A DNA stretch of 64,000 bases from Isoetes taiwanensis (taxonomy: Eukaryota > Streptophyta > Lycopodiopsida > Isoetales > Isoetaceae). The stretch is from NCBI GenBank assembly GCA_021234155.1, contig JAJEKV010000021.1:20137592-20201591 (forward strand), read 5' to 3'. The position numbers and the translations under genes were made by a program. Shown here in pieces: positions 1-12,334 of the stretch; the first letter of the stretch is position 1, and the number at the start of each line of letters is the position of its first letter. The notes beneath the pieces were generated by a model. That model was given only the letters and a program-made list of their open reading frames with translations. It was not told where the DNA came from and did no database searches.

Positions 1-960
1 TTGGTGTGCTTCTGGTTCGGTCCATTGCTCAAATTCATTAGTTACCTCTTCCTCATCTTGATTGCACTCTTTTGTCACTTTCATGTTCTTTGCTCAATAA
101 AAGGTTCCAGCGGGTTTTCTTCCCCCTTTTCCCCTTGCATCTCCTTTTCCTTTGCTTTATGGTCTTTGGAGTTGGACATTTATTTGTAAATGTCCCACCC
201 TTCTGGGATTATAACGGTTAAATTTCCTTACTCAATTTTAGGCGGTTGTTTTTGACATGCCCCTCCCTCATTATAATTGCCCAGCAAGTCGGCTTTACGA
301 ATGGGCTTTTCCCTTTTTCCCGACATACAAGATTTCAGCTCCTTCCTCATCATTATTTTTACTTGGCCTTCTTTTGTTTCTCTACGTCCTCCAAAATATT
401 CTCGGCCTCATCTCTATTCTTAGCCACATTTAGATAAATAAACCCAATTGCTCATTTTCAATTCTTGCCCCTAGCTATAGTAAGCACTACCTTTTCGGGA
501 CAAGTCAACTCCATTGGGTAGGTCAGCCACAATATTGTCAAACTTGCTCATCATGCAACTTTAAATTCACAGCTCTTTGTCAGCGGATATATTTGAGAAG
601 ATGTCTTTTCTTCAAAATGTTTAATCAAAGTACATCCACATTTCCTTGAGTCTTATTCCTTAACTTTAATCTTATAATAGGACTTAGCGTGGAAGATATA
701 ATTCCTTGTGCCTCGTTCACTCTTGCATACTTTCGGTTTTGTGCCTTTAACTCCTTGGCGATTCAGCCAATTTACTTCTTAGAGCTTTTCGACTCATTAG
801 CATTGGTTCCTCGGATGTTGCAACAACGCTTGCCGGATGATCGTTGCGTATTAGCTTGTGAATTGTCACCTAAAGGGATTGACCAAATCCCAAAGTTCCT
901 CCACTTCTAAGATGTGTATTATGGAGTCCTTCCACACTTGGAAGCCCGAGGACCTCCTTA
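1..960 (-). pseudogene. Degenerate Ty1/copia gag fragment
   Basis: Read on the minus strand from about 960 downwards, the sequence gives FQVWKDSIIHILEVEELWDL, close in pattern to the N-terminal gag of the copia element at 13.7 kb (FQAWKMKVEKALEAEGLWDL). Further on, AQGIISSTLSPIIR corresponds to the gag segment AKGIIISKLG. Near 250-350 a damaged CCHC zinc knuckle can be read (YVGKKGKAH, then a frame change to FVKPTCW). Several stops and frame changes interrupt it. Gag would have coated the retrotransposon RNA in cytoplasmic particles. Protease and integrase are not visible before the window edge, so the fragment is either truncated or continues outside. The family assignment rests on my own reading of the pattern. 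Confidence 0.6.
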
Positions 961-2540
961 TGCATCTGACCTCAAAAGACTTGCCGAATCTACTTGACAT
1001 TACGGACAATTTTCTTGAACACTTAACTTTCGATACCGGATGTAAGAATGGAGAGCATAATTCAATAGCTCAAACTATATACTTTTAGATTAAACCAATG
1101 AATACAAGATATTGGAATAATCCTATAGTATTCAACTCAAAACACAAATGACAAAATGCCAATTTGAATGATTCAATGATGCACTTGTATTATTTATACT
1201 ATGGTCAAGAATTGTAAACCAATGGTTGAACTGGAACAATTCTTCAAACCTTCGACAATGCCCTTTTTCTAGGTTGCAGCATCTCTTATTCACTGTATAT
1301 CATTCTAATTCATCTCTCTGTATCTTAAGCTCGCCCGGGCAGTTTAGGGAGAGTATTTAACAGATCGGTCCGGTGGATTGAGTTTCCTTTTTAATTTCGT
1401 TTTGCCTCGAGCGATCCACTATATTCATATTTCCAATTTTCATAATGAATTTTAAGCTCAATGGTCCAATGGTTTAATGAACCCATCTCCTCAATATAAA
1501 TCGTCTAACCTTAATGCCATAAGGTTCCAAGTCCCCTTTTTTCATTTGAACCACATTGTCTTACCTGGATAAGTACACACCTTGTTGAACATCTAGGGCA
1601 TTTTGTGTTTTCTTACGTGAAGACATATTGCCCTAAGTGAATTATGCAATAACATATTCCAACATGTCTTACGCCCATCGGCTTGGTTGCTTTATTAACC
1701 ATGGTGGTCGATCATCAGGATCGATCAGTTCGATCAAGTCAGGATCAGGGAGTCGGTGGTCAGATCAAAATCGAACTTTCAGATCGGATCAGTCGTCAGA
1801 TCGTCAGATCGGACAAGCAGTAAAATTTTGGAGGCAAGTTTTGGAGGCCAAAACTTCACCTTAATTCTCGCCCGGTTCGAGGGTAGGAGGGGCTCCAAGA
1901 ATTGAAGATCTAAATTCTTCCCTCAAGCATTGTAATCACGTCCAATGGCAATAACAAGAAGTATTTGTTGCATTTCTTCACTTTGAATTTGTAGAATTAT
2001 TAGGTAACTCACATAAGAAGAAACAACACACAATATTTAAATGACAAGATTCTAAAACCGATAATCAATTTTATAAACAAGGACACGGGATTACATGAAA
2101 AAGGATTTTTATATCTTCATAGTCTATAATAATTAGTCTTTATGAATGCAAAGATCTATTCTTTTATTAAAATGACACGACGAGAAATAACATATTTAAG
2201 TTTTGGAGAAATGGATTTATTTATAATAGATGGATTTATACATGTGTGATCTACATATTTTCAAATCTAGCACTTCCCTATATGTTAGCAAATCTCTTTA
2301 TTTTGAGTCAAACGAAATGATGTTGCTCGAAGTAAAAAAAGGAAGAGAAAAAAGAAAACGATTGCAATGAAATATTTAGACATGTATTAAAAGTTTTTGT
2401 GAAGCCTTAAATATGTATTGGTATCCATAATACAAAACGTAACTACATTTGCAACCAAACCACGAGGCTTGTTTTCCATGATGGTAAACAATTTGATTTA
2501 GGAATTAATCTCCTTTTCATCTTGGAATTTCTCATCAAAG
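961..2540. other. Noncoding stretch with a GATC-rich patch
   Basis: No gene is recognisable. At about 1703-1815 the sequence is dominated by overlapping GATC/TCAGATCG words (for example cagatcggatcagtcgtcag), a low-complexity patch unlike its AT-rich surroundings. The rest is ordinary AT-rich DNA with short open frames only. Confidence 0.5.
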
Positions 2541-2583
2541 TGATCCGGTTCTCTACTTGATGGACTTCATCCAATGATTACCT

Positions 2584-3440
2584 TCAAACTTCGTCAAGTT
2601 TTTCCATTTGTTGCTCCAAATGATTCTCTTCAAACTTCGTCGAGAATTTTCCATATCTTTTCGTCATCCAAATGACTTTCTTGAACTCCCAGTTGTCCAC
2701 TTGTTGTCCTTCCTTTCTAGTCTTCTCCACTTGTTGCACTTTATCCAAATGACTCTCTTCAAATTCGTCAGATTTTCTACTTGCTTTACACTTCTTCCAA
2801 ATGATTCTCTTCAAACTTCTCAGTTTTTCCACTTTGGCGCACTTCCTTTCTACTATTTCTATGCTCATGCTCCTCATCGGGTGATTGTCTTCAAGCTCCT
2901 CGATCTTTTCTACTTCTTTGCACATCCTTTCTACTCTTTTCATCTTTGTGCTCCTCATCCAAATGATTATCTTCACCAAAGCTGGAATTCCCTCTTAATT
3001 TATTATCAACGTCTAATATAGATTCTTTCGCGTTCTTACATATAGTGCTAGAAGGTTTTGAACTCTTAAGTTTTGTATTACTATTTTGTTTTCCTTTGTC
3101 ATCCTCAATATCATGGAGATTTATCGATTCGTTTTGGCGTGCTAAGGATTTCTGCGTTTACGTAGATTGAGTTGTTTCATGATTGCCCACGTTTTTGATG
3201 TCTCCCACTTTGAGTTTTTGTTGGGTTCAATACTCCTTGACTAAGAAAACTTCTATTTTTCTTAAGGCGATTAATTTCACTCTTTTGAGCTTGAACGCAG
3301 GCTGTGACAATTGACATTTTCTCCTCGCAAAGCTTTGAAGTCGTTTGGTCTTCTAATTGCTTCTTCAAATTGATTGCATCATGATCTAGCCGCTTGCTTT
3401 ACGCTTTGACTTTACTACTACCTTCTCTAATTCTTGGATA
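2584..3440 (-). pseudogene. Relic of a repetitive, charged coiled-coil protein
   Basis: On the minus strand an open stretch of 131 codons (2584-2979) and a second open frame (3177-3368) encode very Lys/Glu-rich sequence. A degenerate motif recurs: EVEKIEELEDNHP, KSDEFEESHLDK, FSTKFEENHLEQQ, so about 20-25 residues carry the core EFEENHL. At DNA level this is an imperfect tandem array of about 60-75 bp with the word ccaaatgattctcttcaaac. The upstream part (KKQLEDQTTSKLCEEK, EINRLKKNRSF) is also coiled-coil-like. Other frames continue the motif, so indels have broken an originally longer repeat protein. I do not recognise the family. It could be a plant structural protein or a retroelement gag-like region. 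Confidence 0.45.
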
Positions 3441-4690
3441 TTTCATGTGCTTTTCAAAATTATAGGAACAAATGTTACATCATAATTCTCTTGATTTTGT
3501 TGATACAGATCTTGGCAATAAAATTCTAACAAGTTAGCTAATGCATGAGTAACTATGCAAAATAAACTACATAACCGGAAATAGAGATTTTGTTTGGTCT
3601 CATTGAAAAGAGTACAAAGAAGACATCTTATAACCTCTTTGTTTATAAATCATGCCAGAACATCTTTTGGGATAATGCTTGATCATTTTAAGTTTGACTC
3701 GCATTGTGAAATGGCAAATTTTTAGATCTACTATTCTTATGCTATAACTCACATTCATAAAGGCGGTGTGCAAATCATAATTCGATTAATTCAAATTATG
3801 CATAGAATCATGACATACCATTCATTGCTTTTGACACTAAACAAAAAAAGCGATTGTAGAATAAGCTAAAGAGCGGAGATGCACATACTGAAGAGAGCTT
3901 TAGATCTCGATTTTGTTTTCTCTATGCCCCAACAATTAAAGCGGATGCGGCCCACGCTCCTTCAAACATCTCGAACCCTAGTAGGCCAACGAGGAGGACA
4001 GAACAAGCCCGAACAAAACAAGTTGGGCCCTCTTGTTAGACATAGATGTGTGCATAAAAATCAAATGTCTCTTCTTGATAATTGCAAGACGAACAAATCA
4101 AGTGTCTTTTTCTTTTCAATCGTAAGATGAACAAGGCAATGCATTCTCATCGTGCTTATCCCATTGCTTGGCTTAGAGTTATTTTTACAAGATGGCTTTT
4201 GCACGATCGATAGAACATGCCATTTTTAGACGAACAAACTACAATATAATACAATATACATTAGATCACAACAACGCACATAGTGCAAGCATTTATGTAC
4301 CAGTTGACATTAAACCTAGAAAGAAATAAAAATTTACATCAATACTTTTCTAAGACACCGTAGAAAGAAACAATGTACCACTTGCTACACATGTACATCA
4401 TCAATTTTGGTATTTTGCTTATGGTTTATGGTCTCAAATAACCAAAAGCGAGTTGCTATAAGGTATAAGATAAATCTTAAAAACTATATCACCTAATGTA
4501 GGTAAATAGTATTTTCATTGTTCACTTGATTTTTATCAACACATCAATTGATTTCCACTTCTATCAAAGCCTCATGGAGTGATTGCCCAAAAGGACAAAC
4601 ACTTGGGCTCGAGGTTGCGTTTTAGCATATGCTGCAAAATGTTCAATTTAAAAGGTGGATATGTAATGTGAAAGACTTGAACGGTGATGT
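3441..4690. other. No recognisable feature
   Basis: AT-rich DNA with only short, uninformative open frames. No repeat unit, splice-bounded exon or transposon end was recognised here. Confidence 0.5.
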
Positions 4691-5295
4691 GGATAGAACA
4701 GAATAGACTTTTATCGTCCAATGGAGCACTAATCACCCATGGGACCCAAAAAGAAAAGCGCACCTGCACCCTATTATGCATTAAAAAACCCACCGGCGAA
4801 GTTTTCAGGAAAACGTGGCGATAACAAGGGATGATGTCAAACCGTATTAAAGATACATATGGTACAACAAGACAGATTCAAGTCATTATTGTGTCCGAGA
4901 ACAGTTGATCTCGAAATCCATTATCTCCCGGAGGTATGATCCGGCATCGATCCAAAGAAACCGTTGCCGAGTATGACGTGGTAGCCGGCCAGCCGCATGA
5001 CAACTTCGACATAGCATGCCCGAATTTGGTCATACCGGACATCCTGCAAAAGTATGGCATTCATCTTCAATACCCCTATTCGATAACATCTACGAGTCTG
5101 TCTTGTCGTGATTCCCCAATCGGGGCAATGAGTTTGCGCTTTTTATAGGCAGATGGGTACGGAGGTAGGTTGCGTGCCGCTCTAATGAGGGATTTACATG
5201 GTGCTGATAATGTCTTCCTTGACCTGTTCAAGAGTGCCATCATCCAGCTTGTTGAGGAAGCAGGCATCAAGGTAACGTCTCAGGTTGTGTGGCGA
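4690..5295 (-). mobile_element. 5'-truncated non-LTR retrotransposon (LINE family A), copy 1
   Basis: Minus-strand reading gives fragments of the C-terminal LINE protein, for example LRRYLDACFLNKL near 5290-5220. This matches RALKVYLDATFLRKLWDAEA in the 24.3 kb copy and LRQYLDACFLGKLWDANALE in the 54.6 kb copy. The 3' untranslated part contains a GGTTTTCC/AAAACCC/GGGTTTT stem-loop remnant (4783-4818) and ends with the family tail, the complement of GGGTCCCATGGG and TTGGACGATAAAA (about 4700-4750). That is followed by short (TATTC/TGTTC)-like repeats near 4690. The reverse transcriptase core is absent, which fits 5' truncation during target-primed reverse transcription. Several stops show it is dead. 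Confidence 0.65.
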
Positions 5296-5315
5296 TATGC
5301 CTCTGTACGCACCTT

Positions 5316-5386
5316 GTGCTAAGGACATTCCATCTGTGCTAGGGACATTCCATCTTGCAAGGACATTCCATCTGTGCTAGGGACAC
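5316..5386. repeat. Short tandem repeat, about 20 bp unit
   Basis: The unit gtgctaaggacattccatct occurs three to four times in a row with small changes (gtgctagggacattccatct, then tgcaaggacattccatct). It lies just upstream (relative to the minus strand) of the truncated LINE copy. No function can be inferred. Confidence 0.8.
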
Positions 5387-6040
5387 AGTGAGCTTTAGTT
5401 TTAGTTACGGGCTTGAGTTTTTAGTGAAGTATGGCAAGCTGATATAAACCTTAATTCAATATAGTAATGATCGTTTGGGAGTATTTTTTGTGAGCATCAT
5501 CTTGTCCACGGATTATAGGCAAGTACCGTTTAGAGGATTAAAGGATCATCCGAGTTTAGGGCCGTCTCTGTGCAAGGCAACGTGGGCCGACTGGATCAAT
5601 TTGTTCTGTGATAGTCGTCTCGGCCATATGAGTAATAGGGCGTCCTCGTTTGGCCTATCGTCTACTCATGCCATCTCTTTGCTTAACTCATAAAATTAAG
5701 GTACAGAAATTGTATTCAAACAAGATCCATTGCTTGCATGTGACATCCCAGATCAATAATAAATCCGTTCCTAGAAAAGTAATTTAACCTTTCTATTTGT
5801 ACATTGTTTTTATGTCAGACAATACTTTTACTTCCCTTTCATCACCATTGCATTGGAAAGCACTTTACAAGAAGGAAATCCTTCCCCGTTCTTCACCAAA
5901 CAATCCCTCAATTATATGCATACAGGGATATGCTTCTTGTGGGGTTGCAGTGGGCAACAAACATTGTGCACAATTCTCCATGCGCACTTTCAGAATGTTA
6001 AACAGGCAAAGAAATGCCGAAATTGATAAGCAAGGCGCTG
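5387..6040. other. Intergenic sequence downstream of the NHX-like gene
   Basis: No coding exon is evident. It would contain the 3' flank of the minus-strand exchanger gene. I saw no clear polyadenylation signal that I would commit to. Confidence 0.4.
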
Positions 6041-9000
6041 TCAAACTGATGAAGCAACTTCCCCTTGCCGAAAAAAACTACAGCCTTCCAAAGTAGCCAA
6101 CAGTACATACAAGACCTGGTCTTCAATCACCAGACCAATGGAACCCACATGAGGGATGATAACCTTGGCCACCAAAACAGGACGCATATAGGCATCATCA
6201 AATTTCCTCCACAAATGGTGCACTGTTGTGGTGGGATCTTGCAGCAGCAGTGATAACTACTCCTTCTTAGCGATCTCCCATCCCCATCTCCATTTGTATC
6301 TCGTGATAGGAGCGAGAAATGCAGATCAATATCAAAGGGTGGTTCCTTGAGGGTCATTTCAGAACTTGAAGGTGGAAGAAGAGGTGGATTCAAGCAATGC
6401 ACTAATGGCTTCGTTAGAAGTCCAACTACCTGCATAAAGATTATCAAAACAAAGGACTGCATATGCATGCATTGCAAAGGTGATCTGTCCCAAGAACTCA
6501 CTACAGTGCTGAAGAGCACAACAGACACAGTACTGCAAATCACAGTTGCATAGTCTGCATTCTGTGCAACTTGAAGAGATGGCTCCTCACGAGCCAAATA
6601 TAAAATATGGGATGTATCTCAATACAGGATGCGTTTTAAATTCAAGATTATATTCAGATAATTGCCTGTTGGAAAGCCAGCGCTATTGCCACTGCTCCAC
6701 GCATCAGACCAGCCCACCAAATAATAACCTGCATATGCAAGAGCAGAAAAAGTCTTCAAAACTTAGCACATTAATCTAACCACAAGTGACAGCTCAAAGC
6801 AAAAAATCGTGAATATACCTGATGATGGAAGCTGATTCTACTGCTGGGAGTTTTCCTCAAAAAGTTTGAAAGAGCAGAAAATGCAAAGACAAAAGCTGCC
6901 CTCCCAAGCAGAATTAGGAACATGACAATGCCGGAAATTGCCCATGATGCACTATCAAGTCCAAGGTATTAAAGAGTTATTCTTGATACTTCCATTAGAG
7001 TGCAAACTCAAAATTTCATTAATCTCTTGAATGTGTACTTGGTTAGGGGAGCCGAATTCAGCAACAAAAGGAATAATAAATAAACCATACCTACAAAGTA
7101 AAAACTACAAAGTGTTTATCCCTGTTAACAGCATGCTTAATGGCAATCACGTGAATGTCATGTGTCAAAACTAGGAGAAACGGACACTATCCAACCTATG
7201 CCATAATATTGTAGCTCCTATAGTATCACATGTTCCAATCTGGTGCCATCATGCCAAGAGATCAAAAACCCAGAGCAGATGCAATGTTTCTGTTAAAAGA
7301 GCCAAGTCATCTTTTCATAATAAACACGAAACTAAAAGTTCTTTGAAACATGAGCATTGCTAGTAGAAGATGTTGGTCAACTTATATCTTAGTGCTGGTA
7401 AAACTCTTCATCAATATCAACAATCAATAGCTACACGAAAAGGCTATTATAATATTTACATTATTATTTACCTGTGTCTTGCTAGCCGCCATTTTTGAAC
7501 ATCCAACACATCCATTCCAACATAAAGGAATATAAAGGTCTCTGCAATGAATGAAAATGTTGCAAAAGCATGCCTGCAATGATTGCATCAGTCCTCAAGC
7601 CCACGCAATTCCTAAAGTACAAATTATATCCCAAATGAAGAACAAATGATGAACATACTTGGCTGTTATTCTGGAGTTTTCTGTCACGTTGTGCCAGGTG
7701 TAATGGGACATCACAATCCCACAAAAGAATACGCTCAGGATTCCACTCAATTTACAGAGCTGTAAAAATAGATGTTAGAAACTATGGTTTTAATGCCTTC
7801 TACGCTTTAGAACCAACCTCTGCTATGGTGTATGAAAAGATAAGCCAAAAGTGCCATCATGGCAATCTCACGATCCGTTGAATGCCTGATAATAAATACG
7901 TTGTCAAACAAAAAAGATATACTATATCAGCATCATGCTTGCTATCTAGGTGAGAACCGCCAAACAGAAAACTTTCCTATAAAAGATACTTTGTGCAAAT
8001 AAGAATGCTTTGATCATTTTGAGTCATCTAACCTTCCAAAATAGAACTTTTTCATTATGCATTTATCAATAACAGCCCTGTCTGTAAAATGAAATGCATC
8101 AGTACACTTTTACATGTGGTAGCAAGCAACCATCTTAATGTTCCTGAGAAATGCAATCCCAGAATCCAACCCTCTTGAGAGTATAAAATGGTTCCTAAAT
8201 AATAAAGTAAACTGACGAAATGACAAATTAAATTAAAGGCATAAAACGTTCAATCCTCATGAACAGAAACCAAAGTTCAAGTCGAAAAACACAAACATAT
8301 TACAAATGCAATCAAAATTTCTCAAAATCTGCACAATTCTTGGGAATCAATATACTATACTCATACTGCTATATAAGAATCTTTTACTTGCCTAGGAGAC
8401 CCCATGCATTCGTAATAAAAACAAAATCAATCATGACGCCTGCAGGGATTACTGGACCATTCAATCTTCATTTAAAACAGTTGCATGCCAAACATTGCAT
8501 GGATAAAAGGCAATTATCTAAATCTAGTAAAAAGAGTAAGTGCATTTTAAGCTTTTAAAGAGAGAATCATAGAAAAACATATATAAAATATAACTGCAAT
8601 GATAATGCATCAAAGTGTACCTACTAGTAAAAGGCATGTTATTATTCAACAAAACAGCCAGCCTAATTTTAACAACTCACCCCTACTCCAAGTGAGGTAC
8701 TAGCGGAAAATAGTGAAATGAAATCAAGGAGTATCTTCAGCCCAGTATGGATATCAAATTCAGCAACATCAAACTTTTGGACAGCACGGAACAGCACCAC
8801 GCATGTGGCATCATTTACAACCCCTTCTCCGAATACCAAGCTATACAATAGAGGAGTTTCATCTTGATGAAGCACCTAAGGTAACAAAAGTTAAATAGCA
8901 AATTTTTCCTGTTAAATAGAAATGCAATACACATAAATGCAATGAAAAAGCACATAAGGAACACAGTAAAACAGAAATTAAGGCGAACTTTCTTTCTCTA

Positions 9001-10598
9001 TTTCAGTGTCAGAAGTCAAAACTGGCATCTTCACAATATGGAGCTAGGCACCCATGTAAAAAGCCTGGAAAAAGGATAGATCTTACCTTCTTGGATTAGA
9101 TAAACACCAGAAACAAAGAAGTAACATTGATTGGTTAATCATTATGCCCATTCTCCATGAATGTGGCAATTATAATTTAGCTTTGAATGCATACCTGAAG
9201 AGTGCAGACAGTATCGGTTGCAGAAAATATAGCTCCAATAGCTGCACATTGCATATACATCAGGCTCAATATCAAAGTGATGAAAAATCTATCTCAATGT
9301 TGATAATTACACAAAGTTACATCCAATAAATTCGAAAGACTTGCATGCTAATGTATGCCCATTGTACCACAAAGCAACAGGGCTCTATCCATCCAATATT
9401 GGTATAATTAAATTCCCTGTTCATTATTACTGTACTAACGATGAATGGCTAACAGAAGCCAATGCAATGCTAGAACCCGAATTATCTAGTTCGTGAATGA
9501 ATAAATTAACAGAAAGCAGGGCATAAATTGGTTGCCTATACACAAACCAGAAATAAGTATCTCACATGGGGATTCACCCACCAAGGTAAATTATTCTTAG
9601 AATGAAATGTCGGATACGACAATGCACCAAATCGAAATATCTTAACTTGTAAGAGAAATTGTCAGGAGTGGTTCATCATCTAGGCGTAAAAGAACACTTA
9701 CATAATGACAAGCAGCTCCCTTACGAGAATACCCTAGATCCAAGTGGTTAATGTGAACGTTTTTTCCATATATTAAGTCTAAAACCCTAACCCTATTGAG
9801 TTAAATGCACCCAAATGTTTATTAAAATATTCAATATTTGAAAAATAATTGGCTCCAGTCATAAGCTCGGACTTACTAAGGTAGTCTCTATCTTCAAGTT
9901 CCCGAGGCCAACCTTTGAAATGCATACTTAGCACCTGCAAAAGAAGCCATGCTCAGAATAAATAAAGCCCTAAACGTTGCATTGAGTAAGATTAGAGTCT
10001 TACCAGACGTAATTACTGCACAAGATACAAATACACCAGCTATGCCAAAAAGCATTATGGCAACAAGATTGTGGAACAATTGTTTCTTCTTAGCCTGAAA
10101 GCTGCAAAAAGAAGCTCGTAAAATACATCAAACGATGCCACATCCTACGCCTTCTTGATCCAGAAATATCAACAAACTTTCTACATACCCCTGCATTGAA
10201 AATTATTGGTGGCAACAAATATATGAAGAACAACTGCTCATCAAAGTGTAAAATATGGGATTGAGTGCCCCCACTAAATGCGTAGATAGTGAGACCAGTA
10301 AATACACCCTATAGACAGCAACGTGAAACAGCCAGTAAGTTCAACAGCCTAAAGTACCAGAATCGTTTATATGAACAATGCATGTTATTTTTTTAGAAAC
10401 CCTTACCAGTATGAGGGCTGCAATTGATTCGTTTGCCCAACGGTGCCCTTCTAGGAGATGCCCAATCACTATACATGCACATAGTAATGCCACAAACAAA
10501 ACCATAGCTTCCACAGCACTGTGACTAGTCTCATTTGATGTTGTTTCAACAAAAAACTTCTGCATAGCTGAAACATACTCTGCCATTCTGGAAAACAT
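6041..10598 (-). pseudogene. Vacuolar-type Na+(K+)/H+ exchanger, NHX class I-like, with frame breaks
   Basis: NHX proteins exchange cytosolic Na+ or K+ for lumenal protons at the vacuolar membrane. Exons read on the minus strand: 10407-10598 (MAEYVSAMQ, then VLFVALLCACIVIGHLLE), 10189-10308 (GVFTGLTIYAF, DEQLFFIYLLPPIIFNAG, containing the amiloride-site LFFIYLLPPI), 10004-10102 (LFGIAGVFVSCAVITSG), 9877-9934, 9195-9241 (IGAIFSATDTVCTLQ), 8681-8875 (LVFGEGVVNDATCVVLF), 8033-8081, 7818-7885 (HSTDREIAMMALLAYL), 7659-7759 (GIVMSHYTWHNVTENSRIT), 7472-7573 (FIFLYVGMDVLDVQKW), 6819 to about 6962, about 6590-6728 (WWAGLMRGAVAIALAF), 6502 to about 6590 (VSVVLFSTVV) and 6041-6429 (VGLLTKPLV; WRKFDDAYMRP). 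Most junctions have GT..AG ends with matching phase. Breaks: an extra C at the start of exon 3, frame changes in exon 4, a missing base in exon 7, an extra T in exon 8, an unclear exon 12/13 border and a frame change near 6245. It is either a decaying copy or a functional gene with indel errors in the assembly. Confidence 0.85.
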
Positions 10599-11150
10599 TT
10601 CCCAGACTTCAATTTAAGTTCCCAAAAACTAAAAAGAGTCAAATTGCTTTTAAAAAACATATCTCTAACCTCGAGTAAATTTATACTTCAGGAACCAGCA
10701 TTGGAATAATAATTCTTCTAAGCCTCATTCCTCTTTAACAAGACCATATCCCTGTATTTCCTATGTCATCCTAAAAAGTATAGACCTTAGTGCATAAGAA
10801 TAGGGAAAATTTTGCAGCATCAGGTTCGAATCATCCCTATCCTTATGCAAATCAGAACATAATTGGAGCTCAAATGTCTCTGCCTTCAACCAACTCAACC
10901 CAACTCGCTGCTCTATTAACGTGACATTCACTTTGCTTTAAAATTCTCGCCAACTCAGACATTTGAAAGAAGCTGACAATACGGAAATACCACGTTTCGA
11001 GCTTCAGTTAACTGCTCCGAATTGCCATGGATTAGCGTGATGCAGTCGGCGAAGGAAAAACAAAGGAACTCTTCGTCGGACTAAGCCTTGGTGGTGACGA
11101 ATTGACATGTGTCGTTTTAATGTACTAGGGAATAAACGTCACTAGAAAAT
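10599..11150 (-). promoter_or_regulatory. Probable 5' flank/leader of the NHX-like gene
   Basis: Sequence upstream of the first coding exon on the minus strand. It is AT-rich with no other coding potential. I cannot fix the transcription start. An alternative start codon lies four codons inside exon 1 (MFSRMAEY), so translation may begin at either Met. Confidence 0.3.
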
Positions 11151-11212
11151 TAATTTCTGAGGCGGCGCAAAAGCGGCTCCGCCACCGAGCCTGACGGCGC
11201 CGCCGAGGAAAT
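11151..11212. repeat. GC-rich inverted repeat
   Basis: The arms aatttctgaggcggcgc and gcgccgccgaggaaatt (mostly complementary over about 17 bp) enclose a smaller GCGG/CCGC hairpin. It stands out from AT-rich flanks and sits upstream of the NHX-like gene. The word gcggcgccgtca (here on the minus strand) also occurs near 33512, upstream of the membrane-protein gene at 31.5-33.1 kb. Confidence 0.5.
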
Positions 11213-11261
11213 TTCGAGTTGAAATTTATGAGGTTTAGAGTCGGTTCCATGGGGCATTTCT

Positions 11262-11430
11262 GGGTTGCCCCTTGCTTACGTGAGTTTGTGGCATATTATA
11301 TGATGGAATATACTTAGGATATGCTGGTGACTGCTCCAAACCCTTTGTTGCCTGTAAACTGGCAGTCTCGTGCAATCTGGATCGCGGATGTTTCAACCGG
11401 GTAACTGGCAGGGCAGACTGAAGCTGCAAT
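11262..11430 (+). repeat. Dispersed repeat, partner of an inverted copy at 63.5-63.7 kb
   Basis: This segment runs from gggttgccccttgcttacgt through gactgctccaaaccc and tgtaaactggcagtctcgtg to ggtaactggcagg. It is similar along its whole length to the reverse complement of about 63540-63715 (gggttgcccctaggg, gactgctccaaacct, tgtaaactggcaatctcatg). The two are on opposite strands about 52 kb apart. It is probably part of a retroelement, because the second copy lies next to a copia RT fragment, but no coding part is seen here. Confidence 0.65.
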
Positions 11431-12180
11431 CTGATGCTGGGCCCTGTGCCTCATGCGAGTTCTCTGAAATATTGCTAGCTAGTGAAACCGTGTAGGAGGT
11501 CTGACCAGTGGACGCCTTCCAACCGGAGCTACCTTTACAGGTGTTCCAAGGTCGACAGATCTAATTTGCATATAGGTTCGCAAATGTTTTGGGAGTAAGA
11601 ATGTCATGTTGGACTACTCTGATTCGTGGGATCTATTATCCTTTGTTCCAGAATATATATGGGACTTTTTGGGGCTGGCTAGGGGTTCTATTGGTGATAT
11701 CTGCAATATGGTAGAATGTTTGTATGGAATATGATCTTGTGTTAGAGAATATGGTCAATTATGATTTAGGGCATCTATAGTTTTGAAATATGATATATGA
11801 GGATGCCATCAGCCTACTTGCCGCTTACTTCTAATAGCCATAGTCAATCGCAATCCCACGGCTTGCTTTGCCACTCCCCGCTTGGCTTGCTGGAGATCAC
11901 ATAGTAGGTATATTTGCGAAAGAAAAAATAGGAGCTGGAGAATGCATGCTATACAGAGGCCAAGATCGTATTTGGGTATTAGAAGTACAGTTGCTAAAGT
12001 ACATTTTCATCCACGCGATATGCGCCTACCTGCTTGGTTGGGAGAGGTCAAAACCATGTTGGGCAGTAGGCTTCTTACTATAAGTTTTGGTTTGGAACTC
12101 CGCTTCATTTAATGTGTTTCATCATGGCAAGAGAAATAGCACAAAAAAAAAAATCTACCAAGATGTCTTTGCACCATTCT
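11431..12180. other. No recognisable feature
   Basis: Overlapping short open frames at 11868-12112 have no recognisable motif, and I treat them as chance. Confidence 0.4.
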
Positions 12181-12334
12181 TAATGCAAGTGCCTATTCCA
12201 GAGACCAACTTCAGGGCCATGTTCACTTCGAGACCACCGTTTAAGCAGTTTTACCACCTTCTCTCTTTCCTTTCATGGTTGATGAGAGAAGGTCATTAGT
12301 TGGGAAATTGGATTCCCACCCGGGGGGGTTCACC
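12180..12334. mobile_element. MITE-like element with GGTGAACCCCCC terminus, copy 1
   Basis: The right end reads gattcccacccgggggggttcacc, ending at 12334. Its complement begins GGTGAACCCCCCCGGG. That matches the left end of a related element at 28125 (GGTGAACCCCCCGGGG), so the two copies together define terminal inverted repeats. Internal sequence is also shared: cagttttaccaccttctctc here against cagttttaccacattttctc at 28.2 kb, and ggaaattggattccca against aaaattagattccca. No transposase is present. The left boundary is uncertain. Confidence 0.5.
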
